Assembly: GCA_036873755.1 (NCBI GenBank)
Contig: JAVTVY010018677.1
Coordinates: forward strand, 1 to 64,000
DNA length: 64,000 nt
Source of the DNA: Hanleya hanleyi
Taxonomy: Eukaryota; Mollusca; Polyplacophora; Lepidopleurida; Hanleyidae
Reading direction: 5' to 3'
Positions 45,056 to 56,165 of this stretch are shown here, piece after piece. The translations under genes and the position numbers were made by a program. How positions within the stretch are numbered: the first letter of the stretch is position 1; every line of letters begins with the position of its first letter. Below the pieces are notes generated by a model that ran no database searches, was not told the DNA's origin, and saw nothing but the letters and a program-made list of their open reading frames with translations.

Positions 45056-47134
45056 CAAGCGTCTAGTCCGTCATTCATAATTCAGCCGTCGTCCATTAAA
45101 GAATATCCGCGTCCATAATCCAAAGACCTATTCCATATCCATATAACAGTATTAGCACCAAATTCAAAAAAGGCAATCATAGTATACATAAACATAGGCT
45201 AGTTTCCTGCAAGAGAGAAGCGGTCAACAGTTTTCAATGATGCCGACAAGACATCATGATGTTCCAAAAATATAAAATCCGTATCGCTGATCAGTATTCT
45301 TAATCCATAATAATCATTCTAAAGTCGTTATCTAGAGAATGGTGTATCTCAGTCACGCTTTGATTGTGACTCTTCATATGAGCACCATGAGGATCTTGAA
45401 GTACATGGGTTCATACGGCCCCTAGCCCCGGGTTAAGCGGAATTAGACACAAGCTACGAAACGTAACGCCATAGATCTTGCACGCTACGTTCGTATTTTG
45501 CTATCAGCATGCGATATGTATCGCCAAATTTGAGAAACTTTGAGTGGAGGCGCTTGGAGGAATAGCCCTGTTTTATATCTAAATATGATGTGCTTGTAGG
45601 GCTATCTGTAGTTTCCTTCAAATCCAGTGAAGGTGGATATATATCCTTCACTGCGTCATTTATATAGCGATTATCCACAGCGAGAAGATCGTCTATATAG
45701 CGTTTGGTGAATGAGAAGGAACGGGCTTTGAATGGATCGGTTTTTGAAAGCGCCTGCTTATAGTCATATTCATAAGAGAACAGATACAGGTCAGCCAACA
45801 GGGGTGCGCAATTAGTACCCATTGGAATACCTATATGCTGTTGATATATTGTGTTGCCAAATTTCACATAGATATTTTTAATGAGAAATTCAAGCAACTC
45901 TATAAACAAAGAAACATCCCATGAATGATATCTCTTGTATGGTGGCCGACAGCTGCCATTCCATAAATGTAACTTTTTTAACGTTTTTTCTATTTTTGTT
46001 TTTTTAATTGAAATATTTTTTCCATATTATTTCATTTCATTTTTTTTGACTTTTCGTTTCATTTTGATTTCGTTTTCATTTTCATTTCATTTTGTTGTAT
46101 TTTTTTTATTTACCGGTAAATTAAAAAAACAACATTATTTCATGTTTTTTTAAATTTCATTTTGATTTTGTTTTCATTTCATTTTGATTTTGTTTTCATT
46201 TCATTTTGATTTTGTTTTCATTTCACTTTCATTTTATTTTGTTATCACAAGGAAAAAATATATGAGGTGGCAGCGCCCGGCACTGCCAGTTTTTTTTTCT
46301 TTTTTCTCCTCTCTCAAAACGAAAACAAATTCTTCTGTGGCCGAGAACTGCCAGCCGAGCGCTGCCAGCCGAGAGCTGCCAAGTCATATTACTGGCTAAT
46401 GTGTATCACGTGTGTGTTCATAGTGCCGTACCCTTAGAATTTGTCTCACAATGCGAAAGTGAAGATGAACCTGTACGACGCTAGCACTTGCCAATTGCCA
46501 ATCTCCCCCTCCCCGCTGTCTGCCCTCTCTCCCCCCGTCTCCCATAGGGGTAAATTCTCGATGTCACGGTGCCGACAAAAGTTCCATATGGCGGAAAACA
46601 ATGCCGCAAGATATGAGATCATGTTGAGCGAGTAGATTCATTTATATGTCGAAAATTGGGTGTTTCATGGAATCTGACTGTTGGTTCGACGTTCATTGCC
46701 CCCGTTACCAACAATCAACAATATAAATAGCTAGGTACCGGTAGGTAGAATATATGGTACCAAGTACACTAAATTATACCAACCATAGCTCACTGTAAAT
46801 ATCGAATTTGTGCGTCATGGTTGCGGAATGGTATGGGAACCTAGAGCTAGCAAGAAGGGGTGTGACTAAAAAGCGTGCGGTAGCGTTCGGAAGCGTCCGG
46901 TAGCGCCCGGTACATCGTCCGGTACTTTTTACACCGCCCGGTACACCCTACAGTATTCCTTTTGTGTCCCATACAAAATTGTGTATGTCCCATGTAAATA
47001 TCGACTGGTATTTGCCATTTTCTGATGTGCGCGCGTTTAGTCTGGAATCATCCCGCCCATTTAGAACATCTAAAAATGTATAGAACATCTAGAAAGTATC
47101 GGATGGTGAAAAACGTACCGTAAAGAAAATACGA

Positions 47135-48665
47135 AGCTGCGCATCTGAAAACCCCTCGGCTCCGGGCGCCAGTCATTCATAATGTATTCAATTTGAGCCA
47201 AGACTTCAGGAACACCAAGTAGTCAAGTGACAAATATACAGATTATGAAAAATTTTGCAATGAGAAAGGGCCTCTAAGGTTTCCGTCCAATCAGAGAAAC
47301 CGGTATTCAGTCGATGATGTATACCAAATTTTACATCGAGCATTTGAAAGTTATCAGAGATAGAGATCATAATGATTTCGCATAAATTAAAGATGGCCGC
47401 TCATCCTTCCCACCACTCAGAGGAACTGATGTGGTTATTCATTGCAAGTCTCTTGATACATGGATGCTGTATACCAAGTTTCATATAGAACACTGAAATG
47501 GTATCAAAGACATACATCATTAAAGATTTTGCATAAATTAAACATGACCACCAAGGTTCCGCCCAATCAGAAAAACGAGAACCGTCATTTATCGTAAGTC
47601 TATTGATGCATCGATGATGTTTACCAAATTTCACATCGAGTACTTGAACAGTATCAGAGATAGAGATCATTAATGATTTCGCATAAATTAAAGATGGCGC
47701 CCATCCTTCCCGCCACTCAGAGGAACTGATGTGGTTATTCATTGCAAGTCTCTTGATACATCGATACTGTATACCAAGTTTAATATAGAACACTGAAATG
47801 GTATCAAAGATATACATCATTAAAGATTTTGCATAAATTAAAGATGGCCACCAAGGTTTCCGCCCAATCAGAAAGACCAGAACTGTCATTTATCTTGAGT
47901 CTATTGATGCATCGATGATGTATACCAAATTTTACATCGAGTACTTGAACGGTATCAGAGATGGAGATCATTAATGATTTCGCATAAATTAAAGATGGCC
48001 GCCCATCCTTCCCGCCACTCAGAGGAACTGATGTGGTTATACATTGCAGGTCTATTGATACATCGATGCTGTATACCAAGTTTCGTATAAAACACTTGAA
48101 TGGTATCAGAGATATATATCATTAAAGATTTTACATAAATTAAAAATGGCCGCCAAGGTTTCCACCGAATCAGGGAAACTGGTTTGGTCATTCTTTTGGA
48201 GTTTCTTGATGCATCGATGATCTAGACCAAATTTTCCACTGAACAGTGAAATGGTATCGGAGATACATAAGATTAATGGTTTCGCATAAATTAAAACTGG
48301 CCGCCAAAGTTTCCAACCAATCGGATCCAGATTCAATAGTATTCTGGGTCATGCGCATATGGATGTACACTGCAAGTTTGGTGTGCCTAGGGTAAGTCGT
48401 TCTAAAGATATCTTGGTAACGAGAAAGCTGTGATGGTTTCGCATAAATTAAAGATGACCGCCAAAGTTTCCAACCAATCAGGTCCAGATTCAATAGGGTT
48501 CTGGGTCACGAGCATATGGATGTACACTGCAAGTTTGGTGTGCCACGGTTAAGTCGTTCTAAAGATATCTTGGTAACGAGAAAGGTGTGACGGACAGACG
48601 GACGGACGGACGTACATGACGACGACAATACCCTTCGGCCAAATTTTGGCCGAGGGGTAAAAATA
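47135..48665 (-). mobile_element. subTIR/tandem-array element, third family, nested inside the 4.67 kb element
   Basis: Read on the minus strand, the 5' end (about 48665) is ACCCCTCGGCC followed by a palindrome (AAAATTTGGCCGAAGGG) and GTCCGTCCGTCCGTCTGTCC. The core is about nine monomers of about 150 bp, alternating as 302 bp dimers; CATAAATTAAAGATGGCCGC marks each unit. The 3' side has GCCGAGGGGTTTTC (about 47150 on the + strand), complementary to the 5' end. Confidence 0.68.
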
Positions 48666-49446
48666 TCAAATTTACAGTACCGGGCGGTGAATGAAGTACC
48701 GGACGATATAAGAAAAAAAAAATGATTCGGCGAATACTGGCAGATTTAAAGATGTAATCAGCCTCAAAATGGATGGATTTTGTAACCTCTCCCCTGTGCG
48801 CTTTTTCAGCAGGGAAGATTACCAAAGCATCATATGTATTATATTTGACGATAGTGGGATCGTCATATACAACGAATGCAAGAATATCTTGTCAGAGAAA
48901 TTTGTAACTCTGTCCGCTTCGACGGCTTTTCTGTCTCGCCATTGAGTGTGTGTTGTACGCGGAGAGGAAAATGACGTCACTGCGTGACGTATGAGTGACG
49001 TAGCGACGCTCACGAATTTGAATGCTGCACAGCTGCAGCCATGGGATAACGTCATGGCTCGTGCCCACGGTTCGGTGATGTCGCATAGCGTACGTTGGTA
49101 GAATGCACCATACGTGTATACGCTTGTTGACACGGCCGTAGAAAAATAAACGGCATGCCATGCTGTTTATTTTTGGAGATCAACTCCTTCTATTTTCTCG
49201 TGAATGGTGGAAACAAGTTTAGTTTTTTGTGGTCAAATGTGTTTCATTTTGTACCTGTTGTAACATATGTCACTTTCGCCGAGTTTGAGAGACATCGATT
49301 TCAGCCCAGATTTGAGGCTGATTACATCTTTAAGCTCAAATTTACAGGAAAAGATAAATGAAGTCTGTTAACGATCATCTAGAAAGCGGTGCCAAAGAAA
49401 TGACAACATGACAACAGTCAGTAGTACCGGGGAAGCCGACCAGGAA
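48666..49446. promoter_or_regulatory. Spacer inside the 4.67 kb element with a cluster of CRE-like sites
   Basis: ATGACGTCAC, GTGACGTATG and GTGACGTAG lie within about 40 bp (about 48970-49012). ACCGGGCGGT motifs are also present. No coding region recognised. A promoter role is inference. Confidence 0.35.
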
Positions 49447-51524
49447 AATGGGCGGGATGATTCCAGACCAGGACGTCATGCGATTAAATGCGCGCAAGTC
49501 AGAAAACGGCAAATATCAGTCGATATTTACATGGGACATACACAATTTTGTATGGGACACAAAAGGAGTATTGTAGGGTGTACCGGGCGGTATAAAAAGT
49601 ACCGGGCGGTGTCCCGGGCGCTACCGGACGCTTTTTAGTCACGCCCCTTCTGGGTAGCTCTAGGTTCCCATACTATTCCGCAAACATGACGTACAAATTC
49701 CATATTTACAGTGAGCTATTGTTGGTATAATTTAGTGTACTTGGTACAATATATTCTACCTACCTGTACCTAGCTATTTATATTGCTGACTGTTACGGGG
49801 GCAATGAACGTCGAACCAACAGTCAGATTTCATGAAACATCCAATTTCCGACATATAAATGAATCTACTCGCTCAACATGACCTCATATCCTGCGGCATT
49901 GTTTTCCGCCATATGGAACTTTTGTCGGCACCTCGTGACATCGAGAATTTACCCCTATGGGAAGCGAGGGGAGAGAGGACAGACATGGGGGGGGGGGGTT
50001 GCAATTGGCAAGTGCTACCGTCGTACAGGTTCATCTTCACTTTCGCATTGTGAGAGAACTGCTAAGGGCACGGCAATATGAACACACACGTGATACACAT
50101 TAGCCAATAGTATGACTTGGCAGCTCTCGGCTGGCAGCGCTCGGCTGGCAGTTCTCGGCCACAGAAGAATTTGTTTTCGTTTTGAGAGAGGCAAAAAAAA
50201 AACAACTGGCAGTGCCGGGCGCTGCCACCTTATATATTTTTTTCCTTGTGATAACAAAATGAAATGAAAGTGAAATGAAAACAAAATCAAAATGAAATGA
50301 AAGTGAAATGAAAACAAAATCAAAATGAAATGAAATGAAAAGGAAATGAAATTTAAAAAAAATGAAATAATGTTTTTTTTTTAATTTACCGGTAAGTAAA
50401 AAAAATATAACAAAATGAAATGAAAGTGAAATGAAAATGAAAACGAAATCCAAATGAAACGAAAAGGAAACGGAAAAGAAACAAAAAAAATGAAATGAAA
50501 ATGAAATAATATGGAAAAAATATTTCAATTAAATTTTTTATTTTTTTTTAAATAGAGAAAACGTTTAAAAAGTTACATTTATGGAATGGCATCTGTCGGC
50601 CACCATACTCTTGTATGTAGTAGAGCTAAAGAATGCTTTATGGCTTCCGACATTAATATATCTACGATAAGTTTTCTTGAACACAGATACTATTAATGAA
50701 CTTAGACGGTCAATAAGGTCCTGATGAGGGATTGTACTATAGAGAGTCGAGAAATCCCATGTGGATACATGTCTGTACGGTATGTGACCTTTAGCATCAA
50801 GTTCCTCCGTAAGACATTTTGAGTTTTTTAATATCCACATACATTCAACGCCAGAGTTTTTAGAAATAGTGGCGCAATACCTTTCCCAAAATGCTTTTAC
50901 CTCCTGAAGGGCCCTCGTCAATAGGGTTGAAAGAAGCTTGGTGGTGCAGCTTCTAGAACCAGCTATGAATCTAGCTTTGTATGGTGATTTATGCATTTTA
51001 GGAGTCCAGTATACGTTTGGTATGTCGTTATGATTGGTTGGAAGACAAATACCTCTTTCCCTGAGAAACGTTTCGTGATTGTTAAATAAATCTTCCAGAG
51101 TAAATGAAGTTTGGGAGTAAGTAGACGTATTCGATGATGATAGGTCTACACTCAATTCTTTAACCAGCACCTGGTAATAGTAATATTTACATATGAATAT
51201 TATATTATTTGGAGCTTTGTCTGCTGGGACAATGACGAATTTACTCAGGAGATTTGCAAGAACTTCTTGCGAATTGGGGGTTCTCAGTACTTGCTTTGCT
51301 TGGGGAAGAGTACTTCTGTCAATATGGCGGAGTGTTTCAACGACGTTGCTTTTGGTGAGGTCCAGCCAGTCATCGAGTACTGTAGGTTCAACACCGTAGT
51401 GATAATCGCTTATACCAATATAATCATGGTAACCATTCTTTTTCTGTAGTTTGCAACACAACTTCATCCTTATTGTGTTTGTAGACTGACCGAACGTGTC
51501 ATAGTCTAACGATATTTTTTTTTC

Positions 51525-52167
51525 ACTTCATTGTTGTGTTTCATGTTTGTTGTCTCAGTATGTAACATTTACACAAGTCCTGCATATGGCGTATACATAT
51601 CTCGCCTGGTGGCATTTGCTAGATCCTGTGTTAAATGTGACGATTTTAATCAACATCACAAACCATCGCAGAAACTTATAAAACAGGGCTATACCACCAA
51701 GCGCCTCCACTCAAAGTTTCTGAAATTTGGCCATACATATCGCATGCTGATAGCAAAATACGAGCGTAGCGTGCAAGATCTATGGCGTTACGTTTCGTAA
51801 CTTGTGTCTAATTCCGTTTAACCCGGGGCTAGGAACCGTATGAACCCATGTACATCAAGATCCTCGTGGTGCTCATATGAACAGTCACAATCAAAGTGTG
51901 ACTGACTTACATCATTCTCTAGATGACGACTTTACAACGAATATCATATGGATTAATTATACTGATCAGCGATACGGATTTGATATTTTTGGAACATCAT
52001 GTCTTCATGACCGCTTCTCTCTTGCAGGAAACTAGCGTATGTTTATGATAGTCTTCTTGAAGTTGGTGCTAATTCTGTAATATGGAATAGGTTTTTGGAT
52101 TACGGACGCGGATATTCTTTAATGAACGACGGCTGAATTATGAATGACGGACCAGACGCTTGTAATC
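51525..52167 (+). pseudogene. 5'-truncated Penelope-like copy, head-to-head with the minus-strand copy
   Basis: 51531-51800 encodes the C-terminal end of the same reverse transcriptase (TSPAYGVYISRLVAFARSC, RLHSKFLKFGHTYRMLIAKY). The 3' tail then reaches GACGGACCAGACGCTTGTA at 52167. The downstream flank is Polinton integrase sequence. Confidence 0.7.
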
Positions 52168-52537
52168 GTACAATCGAAAATTAGAAAAGCACCAATGTCC
52201 TCCACGGTCCACCGAAAATTCCCTATAATGAGGCCCTATAATGCTAAAACAACCATGATAGCCGGGTCCTTATAATACTTGAAGTCTTTCTCAGGATAAT
52301 CCACATTGATTCATGAAAACTGTTCACCGCTTCTGTCTTGCAGGAAACTAGCATATGTTTATGTATACTATGATTGTTTTTTGAATTTGGTGCTAATGCT
52401 GTTATATGGAATATGAAATAGGTCTTTGGATTATGGACGCGGATACTCTTTTTAATGGACGACGGCTGAATTATGAATGACGGACCACACGCTTGTAATC
52501 GTACAATCGAAAATTAGGAAAAGCACAAATGTTCCCC
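52005..52537 (+). repeat. Direct duplication of the Penelope tail plus integrase junction
   Basis: 52005-52215 and about 52322-52537 share about 205 bp. They include the end of the Penelope tail (GACGGACCA.ACGCTTGTA) and about 45 bp of the adjoining integrase sequence (TCGTACAATCGAAAATTAG). The spacer is about 105 bp. Confidence 0.8.
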
Positions 52538-53422
52538 ACGGTCCACCGCCAGCCGAGTTTTGGCGAAGACTGGCGGATGTTACCAATGTATCGAAACACA
52601 ATGACAACATAAAGTTCCTACTCTTCGCTATAGACGTCTTCTCGCGTTATTTGTGGATCGTTCCTCTCCCTAATAAACAACATCAGTCAATTGTTGCAGG
52701 GTTGGAGTCCATTTTGAAGCAAGGGAGATCCTCAAAATATCTGAGATGGGACAAAGGCAGTGAATTTCATAACCGATGGGTGAAGGCCTACTTGACGAAG
52801 AAGGAAATTGTATATTATGTCACACATAATGAGAAGAAGGCTAATTACATAGATAGGGTGATCAGGAGGGTCAAGAATGTATTATATAAAGTATTACACG
52901 CATAAGCAAACCTACCGCTACCTGGATGTACTAGTAGACGTGGTGGGAGCTTACAACCGTCGACAGCACCGATCACCAAACGAGAGAGCCCCAACTGACG
53001 TAAACAAGGACAATGAAGCCATACTCTGGAAAGAAATGTATGTGGACACTACGCAACCTACACGGAGACCGCCCTCTAAATTGAAGATTGGTGATTCAGT
53101 TCGCATTTCACACGTAAGATATGTATTCCAACGAGATTATCAAGCCAAGTGGACAGGGGAACTCTTCAAAATTTCAAAAAGGTTTCGTCGCCAAGGGCTA
53201 CCCATATATGAACTCGTAGATTTCATGGACGATGAAATACAAGGAACACTTTATCAGCAAGAGCTCCAGTTAGTGAACAAAGATGCTACAGCATTATGGA
53301 GGGTCGAAAAAGTACTCAGAACACAACGTCGTCGCGGCAGGGTGGAAAAACTAGTAAAATACGTGGGCTGGCCAATGAAATTCGCTAGCTGGGTGGCTCA
53401 AGAAGATATTGAAGCAATCTAA
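52492..53422 (+). pseudogene. Polinton/Maverick integrase with chromodomain, 5'-truncated and frameshifted
   Basis: Retroviral-type integrase core: first Asp in FAIDVFSRYLW, second in RWDKGSEFHN. In the third motif the usual Glu position reads Asp (NYIDRVIRRVK). A frameshift near 52895 moves the rest to another frame (DVVGAYNRRQHRS). An SH3-like part follows (IGDSVRISHVRY, KWTGELFKISKRF), then a C-terminal chromodomain (ALWRVEKVLR, LVKYVGWPMKFASWV) to the stop at 53422. This domain order is typical of Polinton integrases. The start is cut off by the Penelope tail. A catalytically dead relic is likely. Confidence 0.78.
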
Positions 53423-53634
53423 TCATAAAGCTCTAAGGGGTGCTGAAGTCTGAAAGTGTGAGTGAGTGTGTCGATGTGTAGAAGTGTGCTGCTATGCGCA
53501 CGTGTGTATATATATAAGGTTCTTTGTGAACCATTAGTCTGTAACCACCCTCTGACCGTGCATCAAGTTGGGTATGTATACATTATGTCAGAGAACCTTC
53601 TCTCGTCGCGATAGTATGCTCAGACATATTCGTG

Positions 53635-54189
53635 TGAGTTAGCTGGTGCTACAGACAATGGCAGTCCGCCTACGAAAACACCTCTTTGAAGAATGTAACA
53701 TTCGTGCCTGGTATCTTCCAAGACATTGGAGAGACATACTACTTCAACCCCGAGCAGACCAACGTGGTAGTGCTAGATGATCTGATGGGCGTGGTTAAGG
53801 ACAATTCACACATCGCCGACTTGTTTACCAAAGGATCTCACCATCGGAATCTATCCGTCATCTATTTGATTCGGAATCTCTTTCCTCAAGGGAGGGCGTC
53901 CAGAGACATTACTTTAAACTGTCAATACTTCATAATGTTTAACAACCTTATTGACAGACAACAGATTCAGCTCTTTGGACGACGTATCTATCCAAAACAC
54001 ACAGAGTATTTCATGATGAAATAAGAAGAAGCCATATCCACCCCTTACGGTTACCTCTTGATAGACCTAAAGCCAACTACACCCGAAAATCACCGACTGA
54101 GGAAGGTTGTCGAATCGCAGGTTGGGGTGGAACCAGACAAAGACGTCCGTGGTACACTACACAAAAAGGTAAAGGAAGTAAGAGTATGA
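53635..54189 (+). pseudogene. Polinton packaging ATPase (FtsK/HerA type), C-terminal part, with internal stop
   Basis: The frame carries WCYRQWQSAY, then a Walker B-type strand NVVVLDDLMG, then LFTKGSHHRNLSVIYLIRN, the sensor region of the genome-packaging ATPase of Polintons and related viruses. A TAA at 54022-54024 interrupts the frame. The remaining C-terminus (TPYGYLLIDLKPTTPENHRL) follows in the same frame to 54189. The Walker A part is missing. Non-functional remnant. Confidence 0.75.
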
Positions 54190-54977
54190 AGCGTAAAGGT
54201 TGTGAGGAACCCGCCCTAGTGTGAAACGAGAAACGTGGAGAAGGCTGTTCGGTATCCCTTCGCAATTGATGTTCAATGGTAAAATCATTGAAAGGGCTGC
54301 ACAATATAGAGAGAAGGGATATACAGCAGACGAGGCCATAGACTTGGCAGTGGAAGCATATACACCTCAGATGAGCCAGATTTCTGTTGACACGGTGACG
54401 GGTATAAAGACTTTGGAAACCGATAGTATTCATACAGATTTAATGAAGACTTGCCTTGAACTGCAGAAATGATATAACATAGACTGCTGAGGCGATGAAG
54501 CAGAGCATCACACGGTTACCTCTTGATAGACCTAAAGCCAACTACACCCGAAAATCACCGACTGAGGAAGGTTGTCGAATCGCAGGTTGGGGTGGAACCA
54601 GACAAAGACGTCCGTGGTACACTACACAAAAAGGTAAAGGAAGTAAGAGTATGAAGCGTAAAGGTTGTGAGGAACCCGCCCTAGTGTGAAACGAGAAACG
54701 TGGAGAAGGCTGTTCGGTATCCCTTCGCAATTGATGTTCAATGGTAAAATCATTGAAAGGGCTGCACAATATAGAGAGAAGGGATATACAGCAGACGAGG
54801 CCATAGACTTGGCAGTGGAAGCATATACACCTCAGATGAGCCAGATTTCTGTTGACACGGTGACGGGTATAAAGACTTTGGAAACCGATAGTATTCATAC
54901 AGATTTAATGAAGACTTGCCTTGAACTGCAGAAATGATATAACATAGACTGCTGAGGCGATGAAGCAGAGCATCACA
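54048..54977 (+). repeat. Perfect tandem duplication of 465 bp
   Basis: 54048-54512 and 54513-54977 appear identical. Each holds the end of the ATPase frame and the small frame described next. It is either a very recent duplication or an assembly artefact. Confidence 0.9.
54184..54472 (+). pseudogene. Small unrecognised Polinton-associated gene, frameshifted
   Basis: An ATG at 54186 starts MKRKGCEEPALV and stops. A shifted frame at 54221-54472 continues with KRETWRRLFGIPSQLMFNGK, EKGYTADEAIDLAVEAY and DLMKTCLELQK. It may be one short basic protein of about 95 residues, now frameshifted. The second copy lies at 54651-54937 in the duplicated unit. Its position after the ATPase suggests a Polinton accessory gene. 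No function assigned. Confidence 0.4.
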
Positions 54978-55253
54978 CTGAGATGGCACCTATTCAAAGA
55001 TTTATGTAAAACACGAGAGGATGTTTAATGTGATTTATTCTTACACATATGTATAAATAGAATGTAAACAAATATTATTTCTGAGTGTAGCCATATCGGT
55101 ACACAAGAGGACGATTAATATCTTTCATTCTAACACGTATGTACACATAAAATGTAAATAAGTATTGTTTTCGAGAATAGCCATATGCTATGGTACACAA
55201 GAGGATAAATAATGTCATTTATTCTTACACATATATGCACATGGAAATATGTA

Positions 55254-55615
55254 TCATGGGTGAGTGCAGCCATGTGCTACGGTATATATGCCATCGTTCA
55301 GAATATAGCGCTTATCATCAAAAGGACATAGACCCTGTTTGTTAACAGTCAAACTGTAGAGATGATGATCTATGCTTCTGAAGAGATTCATGGTTGTACG
55401 GACACTTTTCGATTGAATAAACATTCTTTGTACATAGCATGTCTTAGTTTTTTCTTGATGGCACACTTGGTAATGCCTTTTGCCATTTTCTTCTCTTCCC
55501 CATTGTAAAGTAAGCTGAACATTTTCGGTCGAAGCCCGACAAACTCCTCGACGGGTAGACATTCGTCTTTCATCTTGCCGACCACTTTGACATTAACATC
55601 CGTAAAGGAGTCGAT
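55254..55615 (-). pseudogene. Polinton DNA polymerase B, C-terminal fragment with frameshift
   Basis: The minus-strand frame has VVGKMKDECLP, EEFVGLRPKMFSLL and AKGITKCAIKKKLRH. After a frameshift near 55395 it continues with FRSIDHHLYSLTVNKQGL and PFDDKRYILNDGIYTVAHG. This is the conserved tail of protein-primed polymerases of Polintons. It is cut on its 5' side by the AC-rich satellite and opposed in orientation to the integrase and ATPase fragments. Confidence 0.7.
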
Positions 55616-55617
55616 TG

Positions 55618-56165
55618 TAGACTACAAACACAATCACTCACACACAATCACTTACAGACAATCATGCACACAATCGCTCACACACACAATCACACACACA
55701 CAATTACACACAATCACACACACACAATCACTCACACACATAATCACTCACACACACAATCACCCACCCACACAATCACTCACACACAATCACACACACA
55801 CACACACGCACTCACACATACGCAATCACACAATCACTCACACCCACACAATCACTCACTCACACACAATCACTCACACCCACACAATCACTCACACACA
55901 ATCACACACAATTATTCACACACACAATCACACGTACACTCACTCACACCCACACAACCTCACAATCATGTACACACACAATCACACACACAATCATGCA
56001 CACAATCACTCACGCAATCAATCACACATACACAATCACACACAATCACTCGCACTCACACAATCACGCACACACAATCACTTACACAATCAAACATTGA
56101 AAAATTGCTCATTCACTCTTTCGCACACTCACCGGCTCATTCATTCATTGACTCACTCATTCACT
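55618..56165 (+). repeat. AC-rich satellite (ACACAATC-type units)
   Basis: Imperfect ACACACAATCACTC units over about 550 bp. Two long open frames of His/Thr/Asn repeats here are by-products of the repeat. Confidence 0.95.

Larger units (their letters stand above)
45938..50607. mobile_element. 4.67 kb element with 1.1 kb terminal inverted repeats, inserted in the reverse transcriptase
   Basis: Both ends start TATGGTGGCCGACAG.TGCC. The left arm is 45938-about 47060 and the right arm about 49447-50607; they match over their length, including A/T- and purine-rich tracts, CCAGCCGAGCGCTGCC and repeated ACCGGGCGGT. A 6 bp duplication CTCTTG flanks it (45932-45937 and 50608-50613); an 8 bp reading (CTCTTGTA) would make the ends asymmetric. 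No transposase is seen. Long TIRs with a 6 bp duplication are compatible with a Polinton derivative, IS3EU, Dada or a MULE-like element; I cannot decide. Confidence 0.85.
45056..51490 (-). pseudogene. Penelope-like reverse transcriptase, split by a 4.67 kb insertion
   Basis: The N-terminal half lies at 50608-51467 and the C-terminal half at 45454-45937, both on the minus strand. N-terminal motifs: FVIVPADKAPNNIIFICKYY, VYWTPKMHKSPYKARFIAGS and the catalytic-Asp motif WDFSTLYSTIPHQDL. C-terminal motifs: IGIPMGTNCAPLLADLYL, KRYIDDLLAV with an intact YxDD, and SYLDIK. The two halves are in register across the insertion once one copy of the target duplication is discounted. The C-terminal half also lacks an internal block of about 50-70 residues that is present in the copy at 51558-51800. 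No C-terminal endonuclease follows; the frame ends soon after YERSVQDLWRYVS. The noncoding 3' tail ends at 45056. Assignment to Penelope-like elements rests on motif order. Confidence 0.72.

Noticed and set aside
47401..48493. Overlapping minus-strand frames with repeated SLIYAKSLM
   Set aside because: They track the 150/302 bp tandem array of the nested element.
50100..50528. Phe/Ser/His-rich minus-strand frame (and its mirror at 45935-46399)
   Set aside because: Product of AAATGAAATG purine tracts in the long inverted repeat; low complexity, not a protein.
54077..54898. Minus-strand frames of 118 residues, present twice
   Set aside because: Antisense shadows of the duplicated ATPase tail and small gene.
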